DNA of 5,664 nt from Phormidesmis priestleyi (GTDB taxonomy: Bacteria > Cyanobacteriota > Cyanobacteriia > Phormidesmidales > Phormidesmidaceae): the NCBI GenBank assembly GCA_003242115.1, contig QBMP01000224.1:1-5664 (forward strand), in the 5' to 3' direction. Made by a program: the position numbers and the translations under genes. The number at the start of each line of letters is the position of its first letter. Position 1 is the first letter of the stretch. The notes beneath the pieces are model-generated. The model was not told the DNA's origin. It searched no databases and saw only the letters and a list, made by a program, of their open reading frames with translations. Shown piece after piece: positions 1-5,598 of the stretch.

Positions 1-3000
1 CGGCCCCGCCGCTGATAACAAATTGACTATCAGGGCTAAAGCCGACTGAGCGAATCCCGCCCGCAATGCCTCTGTAGTCTTCAGGGCGAAAGGTAAAACA
101 GTGATTCTCTAGGTTCTCAGCTCTCAAATCCCACACATACACTAGCTGATCTTCTCCACCTGCCGCTAAGTAATGGCCATTTGGACTAAAGGCCAATGCT
201 TTAATGCCTAGTTCACTGGGTTCTAGCTGCCGATAAATCTCGTTTTTTTCAACATCCCAAAGTATTACTGTCGCATCGTCACTGCCACTAGCAATCATTC
301 GCCCGTCTGGGCTGTAGGCCACTGAACACACGCGGCGCTGATGCTGAAACAGCGTTTTTACGCTTGCTTCTTTTCTGTTCCAACGCTGCACACAGCAATT
401 GTCTCCGCCACTGATCAAATAGCGATTGTTTTTGGGGTTAAAGCTCAAAGAGCGAATCCAATGAACCGGCTGTTCCAGAATTTGCTGTTCCAGAATTTTA
501 AGGCAAAATCCAGAGGCCGTATTCCAAATCCGAATGGTGCCGTCGTCGCCTCCACTCGCCAAAAAACGACCCCTGCTGCTAAATGCTACGGTTCTCACCC
601 AGTTGTTGTGTCCTGTTAAAGTCGTCAGACACTGGCCGGTGTTGGCATCCCACAGTCGCACTGTATGATCGTCGCTACCGCTTGCAACACGGGCATTTTG
701 CAAGTCTACTGCGATCGCCCAAATCCGACCGTGATGCAGTGATAAAGTCGCTTTGCGATTATGGGTTTCAGTATCCCAAACCGATAGATCGCCGCTGTCG
801 CCACCGCCGGTGATCCGGCGATCGCCTAAAAAAGCCACCGCCCGAATTCCATTGGTGTAGCCTCGATAGGTTCTTAGGCGTCGCAAATAAGCTGATTTAT
901 CTTTACCATCGCGCGATCGCTGTCTTTGGTTAGAACAAACCTGCCAGAGCATTAAAGTTTGCTTGTCGCCGCCCGCCGCTAGCGTCAGACGCTCACCCTG
1001 CTGATGAAAAGCCACCGACCAAATGCGACTGCTCTGCGTCGAAATACTGTTAAGCAGATTGAGTGTTTTGAGATCCCACAGCGTCACCCGGCAGTCATCG
1101 CCACCAGTCGCTAAAAAACGACCGTCAGCGCTGATAGCCACAGAGCGAACTCGATCATTAGGCCGACGCAGTGTTTGCTGGCACTCACCGCTAGCCACTG
1201 CCCACACCCTAACCGTTTTATCTTCGCTACCACTAATCAACAAAGCGCTATCCGGACTAAAACACATTGAATGCACCAGTCCCTTATGACCCTTTAACCA
1301 CATCGGCGAAATTGATAAATTAGATAAGTTCTCTTTCCCAGACATGAGTAAGGTTAGTGATTTCAAAGGCCACAGACAAATCACATGATCATCACTACAG
1401 CTTGCTAACCAGTTACTGTCGGCGCTAAAAGCAAGGGTTCTAATCCGGTTTTGCTGCACTGTCCCCTGCATTGCCCGCTGCATTGATTGAGGCGCTTTAT
1501 CCCAAACACCGTGACTGATGTGGCTGTTGCCATATATTTGGTCATCCGTTTGACCATCTGTTCGGTTACCAAGCTGACAAATCTCTTGGCCATTACGAAC
1601 ATGATGCAGCGTAATTTTATCGCCACTACCGCTGGCAATAATCTTTCCATTTGGGCTCACTGCCACCGCGTGAATCCAGTCTTCAGCAGGACGCTGCCAT
1701 AGTTGTTCTGGCTGGGCTAAGGCGCACTGAGCTGTCGGCAATCGCCACAGCTTCAGTCGGCTATCGTCGCCGCCTGTGACTAGGAGCGATCGCTTTGGAA
1801 TAAACGCGATCGCTCTGACCCAACCACTGTGCGCTTCCCACTCAGCGTACTTTTGCCCCTGAGCATTTGCCCCCGCTATGGCTGCCGAGAGAGGGCTAGA
1901 TGGAGCACTAGGTGAATTCTCTAACTGATCGCTACTTTGACCACTGGGTGATCTGCTAGTCGCTGGCAAGCTGAGCGGCATCTCCCACAGATGCACGCTG
2001 CCATTTGCATCCCCACAGGCCAGTAGTGGCTGCCGAAAAGAGTCCTGAAAAGCCAGTGTCAGCACATCACTGAGCGTTTCTGTAAAAACAGAGCGATCTA
2101 GCTGACAGCGGTTAAAATTTACGTCTCTCAGCTCCACACCCTGTAAATAAGCCTGCCATATGGTCATTTTAGAAAAATCTTTGGAAGAGAGTCTTTGGCC
2201 CTGCGAAAGCTGCACGAGCAAATTGACAAAGTTGCCGCCTGCATAGCCCAGTCGATGATAGTTTTCTTGACGAAATTTACTCAGGCGATCGCTTAACTGC
2301 TCATCGACTGAATCAAGACTCTTATAATGGTTTTTTAGCCGCTCTAAAACAGGCTCAACAATGTTCTCTTTTTGGAACTCACGCAGCTCATCTTCAGCAT
2401 CGGCCTTCATCAAAGCATGACTGTTAAACAGATCCAAAGAGCCCCGCATTAGCTCTGAAAAAATGGCTCGAATAAAGCGATTGAGAACATACTCAGAAAC
2501 CATCGGATGAAGGTGAAAAGAGATTCCTCCAGAACGTCTAACCTCAACCAAAGATCGTCTTTCTAAAGACTGCAATGTATAGAGCAAATTTTGCTTATGA
2601 TCTTCAGAAACAATGTCTTTTTTTAAGCTAATTAGCGTACAGGGCTGATGGTTAACCACTAGCCAGTACATCACCTCTTGTTCAATCGGCGGCAGTCGCT
2701 TAAACTGCGTTTTAATCACGCCTCGCAAATCATCAAAAACAGAAATTTCCTGATCCAAAAAGTCCGCAATACTGCCATCAAAAACATCTTTAACAATGTT
2801 AGCCGATATTCGCAAAGCCATTGGATGCCCGCAATAGCGATCCGTAATCGCTTCATAATCAGCCGGTGAGGCAGCCATCTCGAAGCTCTCCAACAGCTGC
2901 TTCACGTCAGCGCTTCTCAATCCGCTGAGCGTATATAGCCAAGCGTTCGAATGCTGAACAGGGACAGACAGCAGCTCTCGCGGTTTCTCACGGCTAGTCA

Positions 3001-4018
3001 ATATAAGACAGCTTGTATGGCCTGTGCTTTTAGCTGAATCTCTAGCTGAATCTCCAGCGACATCTTTATGGGGCGCAATCACCGCGCTCAATACCTCGCT
3101 GTAAGCCTCGAATCCAGCCCTATAAGAGCTAGCCTGCTGCCGACGCTTGGCATCGAAGGTCGGAATGGATGCCTGATTTTTTTGAGAATTGTCAGGTTGA
3201 TGGCTGTCAAACAATCTCTCAAATCCATCTAGTACAATCAGACAGCGCTGGCGAGAAAGGCATTTTAAAAACTGTTCAATCAGGGCGCTCATAGATAGCG
3301 TCGAGAGCCTGTCGGCATCTATAAAATGATCAGAAGAATGGTCAGATTGAATGATGGGGATGAGCGATCGCAAAAAATCTTCCGGCGATTGGGTAGCACT
3401 CACACTCACCCACACCACTACTTGAAACTGTTCACTTACCCTTTCAGCGAGCTTTCGAGCTAAATAACTCTTGCCAATGCCGCCGATGCCACAAATTGCC
3501 AACAGCTTATGCGATTTTGCCGACTGAGAAAATTGAGAAAATTGAGAAATCCATTGCGCCAGATTATCTAACGACTGCTCACGTCCTCGAAATAAATTTA
3601 GCGTTGGCGCATCGTTCCAATGAACGTTTTGATCACCCGTAAGTAACGGACTAGAAAGTGGACTAGAAAGCGGTTCATCGGCATTAGCACGATATGCTTT
3701 TTCTGTTTTAGCCGATTCTGCCTTAGCCTTCCCTGATTTGGTTTCTGCTTTATAGAGTAAACCTGTTGATGAATCAACTAACTGCTGCTTCAAAGATGCC
3801 AGCTTGCCAGGGCCATTTCCTTTAATGTCAAATTTTTTATAGACCTCACCAAGTCGCTTACGAGCCGCCGCCTCAGAAATATTGAGATATTTGGCAATGT
3901 CTTTACTTTTTTGCTGGTCAAGCGCCAGCTTCAAAGCTGCGAGTTCGCCATCAGACACTCGGTTGTCTTTCGCAACTTTAGTCAGAAATTCTTCTGAAAA
4001 TTCAACATGCTGCGTCAT
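1..4018 (-). CDS. LuxR-type HTH / NB-ARC / WD40-repeat STAND ATPase (3' end outside the window)
   Basis: A predicted cytoplasmic signal-transduction ATPase of the STAND class. The frame is open for 1339 codons from the ATG at 4018 to the left edge. Residues 21-80 resemble a LuxR/GerE helix-turn-helix. Residues 81-142 are a Ser/Lys/Ala-rich linker. Residues ~143-510 form the NB-ARC module: Walker A GIGGIGKS (177-184), Walker B CLIVLDGFE (259-267), sensor-like LILTSRE (338-344), GLPL-like GHPMAL (397-402) and MHD-like HLHPMV (502-507). Residues ~620-650 are pentapeptide-like (LQGVELRDVNF), followed by 14 WD40 blades from 652 on. Family knowledge: such proteins oligomerise on ATP exchange when the sensor repeats bind a ligand. 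The ligand and target here are unknown. ATG 4018 is the only in-frame ATG after the upstream TGA/TAG stops (GTG codons also lie in between), and it lacks a clear Shine-Dalgarno. The divergent neighbour begins 535 bp away. The module identity is secure; a regulatory or defence role is inference. Confidence 0.95.
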   Translation of the reverse strand, partial: MTQHVEFSEEFLTKVAKDNRVSDGELAALKLALDQQKSKDIAKYLNISEAAARKRLGEVYKKFDIKGNGPGKLASLKQQLVDSSTGLLYKAETKSGKAKAESAKTEKAYRANADEPLSSPLSSPLLTGDQNVHWNDAPTLNLFRGREQSLDNLAQWISQFSQFSQSAKSHKLLAICGIGGIGKSYLARKLAERVSEQFQVVVWVSVSATQSPEDFLRSLIPIIQSDHSSDHFIDADRLSTLSMSALIEQFLKCLSRQRCLIVLDGFERLFDSHQPDNSQKNQASIPTFDAKRRQQASSYRAGFEAYSEVLSAVIAPHKDVAGDSARDSAKSTGHTSCLILTSREKPRELLSVPVQHSNAWLYTLSGLRSADVKQLLESFEMAASPADYEAITDRYCGHPMALRISANIVKDVFDGSIADFLDQEISVFDDLRGVIKTQFKRLPPIEQEVMYWLVVNHQPCTLISLKKDIVSEDHKQNLLYTLQSLERRSLVEVRRSGGISFHLHPMVSEYVLNRFIRAIFSELMRGSLDLFNSHALMKADAEDELREFQKENIVEPVLERLKNHYKSLDSVDEQLSDRLSKFRQENYHRLGYAGGNFVNLLVQLSQGQRLSSKDFSKMTIWQAYLQGVELRDVNFNRCQLDRSVFTETLSDVLTLAFQDSFRQPLLACGDANGSVHLWEMPLSLPATSRSPSGQSSDQLENSPSAPSSPLSAAIAGANAQGQKYAEWEAHSGWVRAIAFIPKRSLLVTGGDDSRLKLWRLPTAQCALAQPEQLWQRPAEDWIHAVAVSPNGKIIASGSGDKITLHHVRNGQEICQLGNRTDGQTDDQIYGNSHISHGVWDKAPQSMQRAMQGTVQQNRIRTLAFSADSNWLASCSDDHVICLWPLKSLTLLMSGKENLSNLSISPMWLKGHKGLVHSMCFSPDSALLISGSEDKTVRVWAVASGECQQTLRRPNDRVRSVAISADGRFLATGGDDCRVTLWDLKTLNLLNSISTQSSRIWSVAFHQQGERLTLAAGGDKQTLMLWQVCSNQRQRSRDGKDKSAYLRRLRTYRGYTNGIRAVAFLGDRRITGGGDSGDLSVWDTETHNRKATLSLHHGRIWAIAVDLQNARVASGSDDHTVRLWDANTGQCLTTLTGHNNWVRTVAFSSRGRFLASGGDDGTIRIWNTASGFCLKILEQQILEQPVHWIRSLSFNPKNNRYLISGGDNCCVQRWNRKEASVKTLFQHQRRVCSVAYSPDGRMIASGSDDATVILWDVEKNEIYRQLEPSELGIKALAFSPNGHYLAAGGEDQLVYVWDLRAENLENHCFTFRPEDYRGIAGGIRSVGFSPDSQFVISGGA
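2..2065 (-). repeat. WD40 repeat region, 14 blades visible (last one cut)
   Basis: Blade cores, by first residue: 652 (LTLAF..HLWE), 734 (VRAIAF..KLWR), 782 (IHAVAV..LHHV), 859 (IRTLAF..CLWP), 915 (VHSMCF..RVWA), 957 (VRSVAI..TLWD), 999 (IWSVAF..MLWQ), 1058 (IRAVAF..SVWD), 1099 (IWAIAV..RLWD), 1141 (VRTVAF..RIWN), 1188 (IRSLSF..QRWN), 1230 (VCSVAY..ILWD), 1272 (IKALAF..YVWD) and 1322 (IRSVGF, cut). Fourteen blades would suit two seven-bladed propellers, but the true total lies beyond the window. Blade 3 has lost the terminal W-D (LHHV). Large inserts sit between blades 1 and 2 (Ser/Pro-rich, ~681-728) and between blades 3 and 4 (~809-857). This is the presumed sensing surface. Confidence 0.93.
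470..499. repeat. 15-bp tandem duplication inside the WD40 region
   Basis: Two adjacent copies of CTGTTCCAGAATTTG/T (470-484 and 485-499) differ at the last base only. On the coding strand they duplicate five residues, giving ILEQQILEQ between WD40 blades 10 and 11. The frame is kept. This looks like a recent slippage or duplication event. Confidence 0.9.
3031..3054. repeat. 12-bp perfect tandem duplication in the NB-ARC insertion
   Basis: TAGCTGAATCTC occurs twice in a row (3031-3042, 3043-3054). It encodes the repeated RDSA/KDSA-like stretch (GDSARDSAKS) just before the LILTSRE motif. It adds four residues in frame within a loop. Confidence 0.9.
3525..3551. repeat. 9-bp triplicate in the N-terminal flank of the P-loop
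   Basis: Three contiguous copies of TGAGAAAAT (the last is TGAGAAATC) encode SQFSQFSQ just upstream of Walker A. The expansion lies between the NB-ARC entry motif and the P-loop strand. It keeps the frame. Confidence 0.9.
3648..3671. repeat. 12-bp tandem duplication in the HTH/NB-ARC linker
   Basis: GGACTAGAAAGT and GGACTAGAAAGC (3648-3659, 3660-3671) encode LSSPLSSP in the linker between the HTH and the ATPase. The frame is kept, and the linker is already low in complexity. Confidence 0.88.
3779..3958 (-). other. LuxR/GerE-like helix-turn-helix domain (residues 21-80)
   Basis: The segment begins VSDGELAALK, continues through SKDIAKYLNISEAAARKRLG, and ends with VYKKFDIKGNGPGKLASL. This follows the GerE pattern: an L-T-x-x-E-x-x-x-L opening, the KDIAxxLxIS turn, then a recognition helix leading to a K-F/L-G/D-I segment. 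The likely recognition helix is about residues 48-60. It should bind DNA or act as a protein-interaction module. Fusion of such an HTH to the N-terminus of NB-ARC-WD40 proteins is known in cyanobacteria. Whether it binds the adjacent intergenic region is inference. Confidence 0.8.
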
Positions 4019-4207
4019 AGGACGGTCACTACCAAAAAACACTTTCAAAGGAACTTCACAGAAGAGGATCTCACTAGAGATCACATTGGCTCACTACTAG
4101 CTCACCATTGGCTGCCGACTGGACAGCTCGATCTCACACTCATCGGCCAAACGCCAGAATTTATCAAGCTAGCCGACTGACTAAAAATAATTAGCCGCCT
4201 AGCCACA

Positions 4208-4256
4208 TTAGCTCACACCGTATTTAGCTCACACTGTCTTACTTAGCTCAAACAGT
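4208..4256. repeat. Three copies of TTAGCTCAMACNGT
   Basis: TTAGCTCACACCGT (4208-4221), TTAGCTCACACTGT (4224-4237) and TTAGCTCAAACAGT (4243-4256) are direct repeats at 16- and 19-bp steps. Copies two and three also contribute ACACTGT (4231-4237) and ACAGTGT (4252-4258), a 7-bp inverted repeat with a 14-nt gap. This is the best conserved part of the wider CTCAC array. Confidence 0.75.
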
Positions 4257-4275
4257 GTAGACCATTATTTTGCTT

Positions 4276-4290
4276 GTGAGATAAGCTCAC
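4276..4290. promoter_or_regulatory. Operator-like inverted repeat GTGAG-N5-CTCAC
   Basis: GTGAG (4276-4280) and CTCAC (4286-4290) form a dyad around ATAAG. GCTT and AAGC flank it with a one-base offset. It joins two half-sites of the array in head-to-head orientation, as expected for a dimeric regulator. No binding protein is identified. Confidence 0.45.
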
Positions 4291-4355
4291 TAAGCTTCTT
4301 CACCTAAACTAAACATAGGCTTGAGAATTTCTGCGTATTGCCTGAAACCTAAACC

Positions 4356-4396
4356 CTCAAACGTATTTCAGAACACAGCAAGTTTGAGATTTTTTT
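4356..4396 (+). terminator. Weak hairpin followed by seven T residues
   Basis: CTCAAAC (4356-4362) pairs with GTTTGAG (4382-4388) across a 19-nt loop. An A and then T7 (4390-4396) follow. This has the layout of a rho-independent terminator reading rightward, but the stem is short and AT-rich and no rightward gene precedes it. It could end an unseen short transcript, shield the downstream promoter from readthrough, or be chance. Confidence 0.25.
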
Positions 4397-4408
4397 GAAT
4401 CCGGCGGC

Positions 4409-4457
4409 TTAATTGATTATTTTCGCGAATGACTCATTCTTAAGGGTGGTCAATTAA
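4409..4457. promoter_or_regulatory. Inverted repeat TTAATTGA / TCAATTAA around TTCGCGAA
   Basis: TTAATTGA (4409-4416) is the exact reverse complement of TCAATTAA (4450-4457). Between them lies the perfect palindrome TTCGCGAA (4422-4429). The right arm abuts the TCTCACATT half-site just upstream of the -35 box, so this may be an additional activator or repressor site. AT-rich octamers like these can arise by chance. Confidence 0.35.
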
Positions 4458-4511
4458 TCTCACATTTGGCTTGACAGGATTTTTGATGACCGCTACATTA
4501 CTAATGTGAGA
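4458..4511. promoter_or_regulatory. Paired operator half-sites flanking the promoter
   Basis: TCTCACATT (4458-4466) and its exact reverse complement AATGTGAGA (4503-4511) sit 36 bp apart. They lie immediately upstream of the -35 box and over the predicted transcription start. Both contain the array pentamer. A regulator bound to both arms would bracket RNA polymerase, which suggests repression, possibly by looping. The role is inferred from position only. Confidence 0.5.
4471..4499 (+). promoter_or_regulatory. Sigma70-type promoter of the right-hand gene
   Basis: TTGACA (4471-4476) is a perfect -35 box. After a 17-bp spacer comes TACATT (4494-4499), a -10 box with four of six consensus bases including the key first TA and last T. 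The start of transcription would fall near 4506, giving a leader of about 48 nt before the ATG at 4554. The operator-like arms on both sides imply regulation. Confidence 0.7.
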
Positions 4512-4542
4512 ATTAAAGTGAGGTTTGCGATTACCGTTCATT

Positions 4543-4547
4543 AGGAG
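4543..4547 (+). promoter_or_regulatory. Shine-Dalgarno AGGAG
   Basis: AGGAG lies six bases before the ATG at 4554, an ideal spacing. It fixes the start of the 331-residue gene. The STAND gene, by contrast, has no comparable site before its ATG. Confidence 0.85.
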
Positions 4548-4553
4548 AAAAGC

Positions 4554-5549
4554 ATGAATAGTGTTTCGCCTGATGGCCCATCTAGCCGATCATTTAGCGG
4601 TGTATCTGCCGGAGAGCCTGCTGAAAAATTGGGAGATATTAAAGATTTTCCCATGTTTCAGCAATGTCCGTCTGTTTGTACGGTGTGTCATTTTTTTAAT
4701 GACTCTGAAGTGAGAGAGCAGTCCTATTCTTATCTAAATCTCACAGAAACCAAAAAAATAAGTGAGGTGTGCCAGAAGCTAACGCGTCTACCTTATCTTC
4801 AGTCTGATTGGGCTGAAAAGGAGTCATCGGTTATGTCAAAATCACTTAGCTCAGCAACTGATCTTAAGCCTAGCCTCAACAGAGATCGCACTGACATCAA
4901 TCACTCAGACATCAATCACTCAGACATCAATCACTCAGACATCAATCACACTGACATCAATCCAGGCATTGATGCAGACGATAATCTGGACATTAATCCT
5001 GAAAAAGTCCCCATCAACGATATTGCTGATCGGCACTCACGCGACCAGAAGCAGATAGCCGCCCAAGTACTCACAGAAAAAGGTCTTAGGGAGCAAATTT
5101 ACGCGCTCAGCGCTCAAGTTGCCGATATCAAATATCTGCATCGCAAGGAAATCTACCAGCTTAATACGCTGCACCAAGCAGAGCGCCTTGATCTTCTCAA
5201 GCAGTACGAAGCTAGGTTCCAAGCCTATCAGCGACGCTATCAGCCCGCTATTGCAGTTCCGGCAGCGGCTCCTAAGGCTATCCCCGAACCGGCAATGCAG
5301 CCGACAACATACCAAGTGCCGCGCGATCGCACCTCAGTCAGCCAACTTCGCCAAACCTTTAGCGCCACGCCGTTTTTGCTATCAATGATGGGGCTAGGCG
5401 TTGCCCTGGCTTTCTCAGTGCTCTTGGCGTATCCTTCTGAAGCTACGTTAGGCAGCTTTGTGAGCGTGATGATGGCGGTAGTCCCGGTGCTGTTTCTAAT
5501 CGGTATTTTTAGCCTCGTCATTACGGCTGTTTTAGAACTCAACCGATAG
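4554..5549 (+). CDS. Unrecognised protein with pentapeptide tandem repeat, coiled coil and two C-terminal membrane helices
   Basis: I do not recognise a family for this 331-residue protein. Residues 1-100 are polar with no signal peptide and contain a cysteine cluster, C38-x3-C42-x2-C45, with C73 further on. Residues 114-138 are a tandem repeat: DINHS three times, then DINHT and DINPG, with DINPE again at 146-150. Residues ~165-229 are charged and helical and probably form a coiled coil. Residues ~231-256 are Ala/Pro-rich. Two hydrophobic helices follow at ~274-293 and ~302-327, ending LELNR. This suggests a tail-anchored membrane protein with a large cytoplasmic N-terminal part; the topology is inferred. 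The start is supported by AGGAG and a strong promoter. It is divergent from the STAND gene, and the intervening array could control both. The DNA repeat is unlike the rest of the gene and suggests slippage. It is probably a real gene; its function is unknown. Confidence 0.9.
   Translation: MNSVSPDGPSSRSFSGVSAGEPAEKLGDIKDFPMFQQCPSVCTVCHFFNDSEVREQSYSYLNLTETKKISEVCQKLTRLPYLQSDWAEKESSVMSKSLSSATDLKPSLNRDRTDINHSDINHSDINHSDINHTDINPGIDADDNLDINPEKVPINDIADRHSRDQKQIAAQVLTEKGLREQIYALSAQVADIKYLHRKEIYQLNTLHQAERLDLLKQYEARFQAYQRRYQPAIAVPAAAPKAIPEPAMQPTTYQVPRDRTSVSQLRQTFSATPFLLSMMGLGVALAFSVLLAYPSEATLGSFVSVMMAVVPVLFLIGIFSLVITAVLELNR
4893..4964. repeat. 15-bp tandem repeat encoding DINHS
   Basis: Three perfect copies of GACATCAATCACTCA (4893-4907, 4908-4922, 4923-4937) are followed by GACATCAATCACACT (4938-4952) and a partial GACATCAATCCA (4953-4964). 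A diverged GACATTAATCCT recurs at 4989. Perfect identity at the DNA level, including third codon positions, indicates recent expansion. Copy number is therefore likely to vary between strains. Confidence 0.95.
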
Positions 5550-5557
5550 CTACCGAT

Positions 5558-5598
5558 GGCTTTAGCGCCCACCATCAGTCGCTGAATCCACTAAAGCC
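5558..5598. other. 8-bp inverted repeat after the 331-residue gene
   Basis: GGCTTTAG (5558-5565) and CTAAAGCC (5591-5598) can pair around a 25-nt loop, starting nine bases after the stop codon. No T-run follows on either strand, so it is at best a poor intrinsic terminator. It may instead be a bidirectional end signal between convergent genes. Confidence 0.3.

Larger units (their letters stand above)
2489..3592 (-). other. NB-ARC nucleotide-binding module (residues ~143-510)
   Basis: All expected landmarks are present and ungapped: FRGRE entry (143-147), P-loop GIGGIGKS with K183, Walker B with D264, LILTSRE (338-344), the GHPMAL motif (397-402) and an HxHPMV winged-helix motif (502-507). 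Nothing suggests loss of ATP binding. Between Walker B and LILTSRE lies a long polar insertion (about 271-335). Part of it, YRAGFEAYSEVL, matches my recollection of the related cyanobacterial NB-ARC-WD40 consensus, while NQASIPTFDAKRRQQ and the duplicated RDSA/KSA part look like extra expansion. Confidence 0.9.
4070..4522. promoter_or_regulatory. CTCAC/GTGAG element array in the divergent intergenic region
   Basis: The pentamer CTCAC starts at 4070, 4090, 4101, 4133, 4212, 4228, 4286 and 4459. Its complement GTGAG starts at 4276, 4506 and 4518. Eleven copies in 453 bp compares with about one expected by chance. Flanks converge on a T-W-A-K-CTCAC-W consensus (for example TTAGCTCACA, TAATCTCACA). 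Three further copies lie inside the start of the right-hand gene (4710 and 4762 as GTGAG, 4740 as CTCAC). The pattern suggests multiple binding sites for a DNA-binding protein. The HTH of the neighbouring STAND protein is one candidate, which is inference. This array and the inverted repeats below are what fills the 535-bp gap between the genes; no further gene was seen in it. Confidence 0.6.
711..5330. repeat. Dispersed HIP1 octamers (GCGATCGC), eight copies
   Basis: Exact copies lie at 711-718, 818-825, 913-920, 1786-1793, 1806-1813, 2285-2292, 3364-3371 and 5323-5330. One copy per ~700 bp is far above chance and is a cyanobacterial genome signature. All copies lie inside the two genes. None is found between 3372 and 5322, which includes the intergenic region and most of the membrane-protein gene. 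Confidence 0.95.

Noticed and set aside
341..1702. Short open frames on both strands within the WD40-coding region (for example 341-619, 1023-1289 plus strand, 1405-1650 minus strand)
   Set aside because: They overlap the continuous 1339-codon STAND frame, which has clear domain motifs throughout. Their translations show no domain features and no good ribosome sites.
4221..4251. Leftward promoter for the STAND gene (TTGAGC with TAAATA)
   Set aside because: The spacer is 19 bp and the -35 match is poor. No leftward promoter could be supported with confidence.
4275..4291. CRP/SyCRP1-type site TGTGA...TCACT
   Set aside because: The spacer is seven bases instead of the usual six and the right half is imperfect. 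The shared CTCAC array explains the sequence better.
4019..4553. tRNA, insertion sequence or small gene in the intergenic region
   Set aside because: No cloverleaf-like sequence, no terminal inverted repeats with target duplication, and no open frame with a ribosome site were found.
4665..4690. Radical-SAM iron-sulfur motif C-x3-C-x2-C
   Set aside because: The spacing fits, but the protein has no sign of the TIM-barrel domain and is largely repeat, coiled coil and membrane helices. The match is kept only as a cysteine cluster.
4893..4964. CRISPR-like repeat
   Set aside because: The 15-bp units are contiguous with no spacers and are in frame within a coding sequence.
5037..5575. Minus-strand frames opposite the end of the 331-residue gene
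   Set aside because: They are antisense shadows of a gene with a promoter, ribosome site and coherent coiled-coil and membrane segments. Their translations show no recognisable domain.
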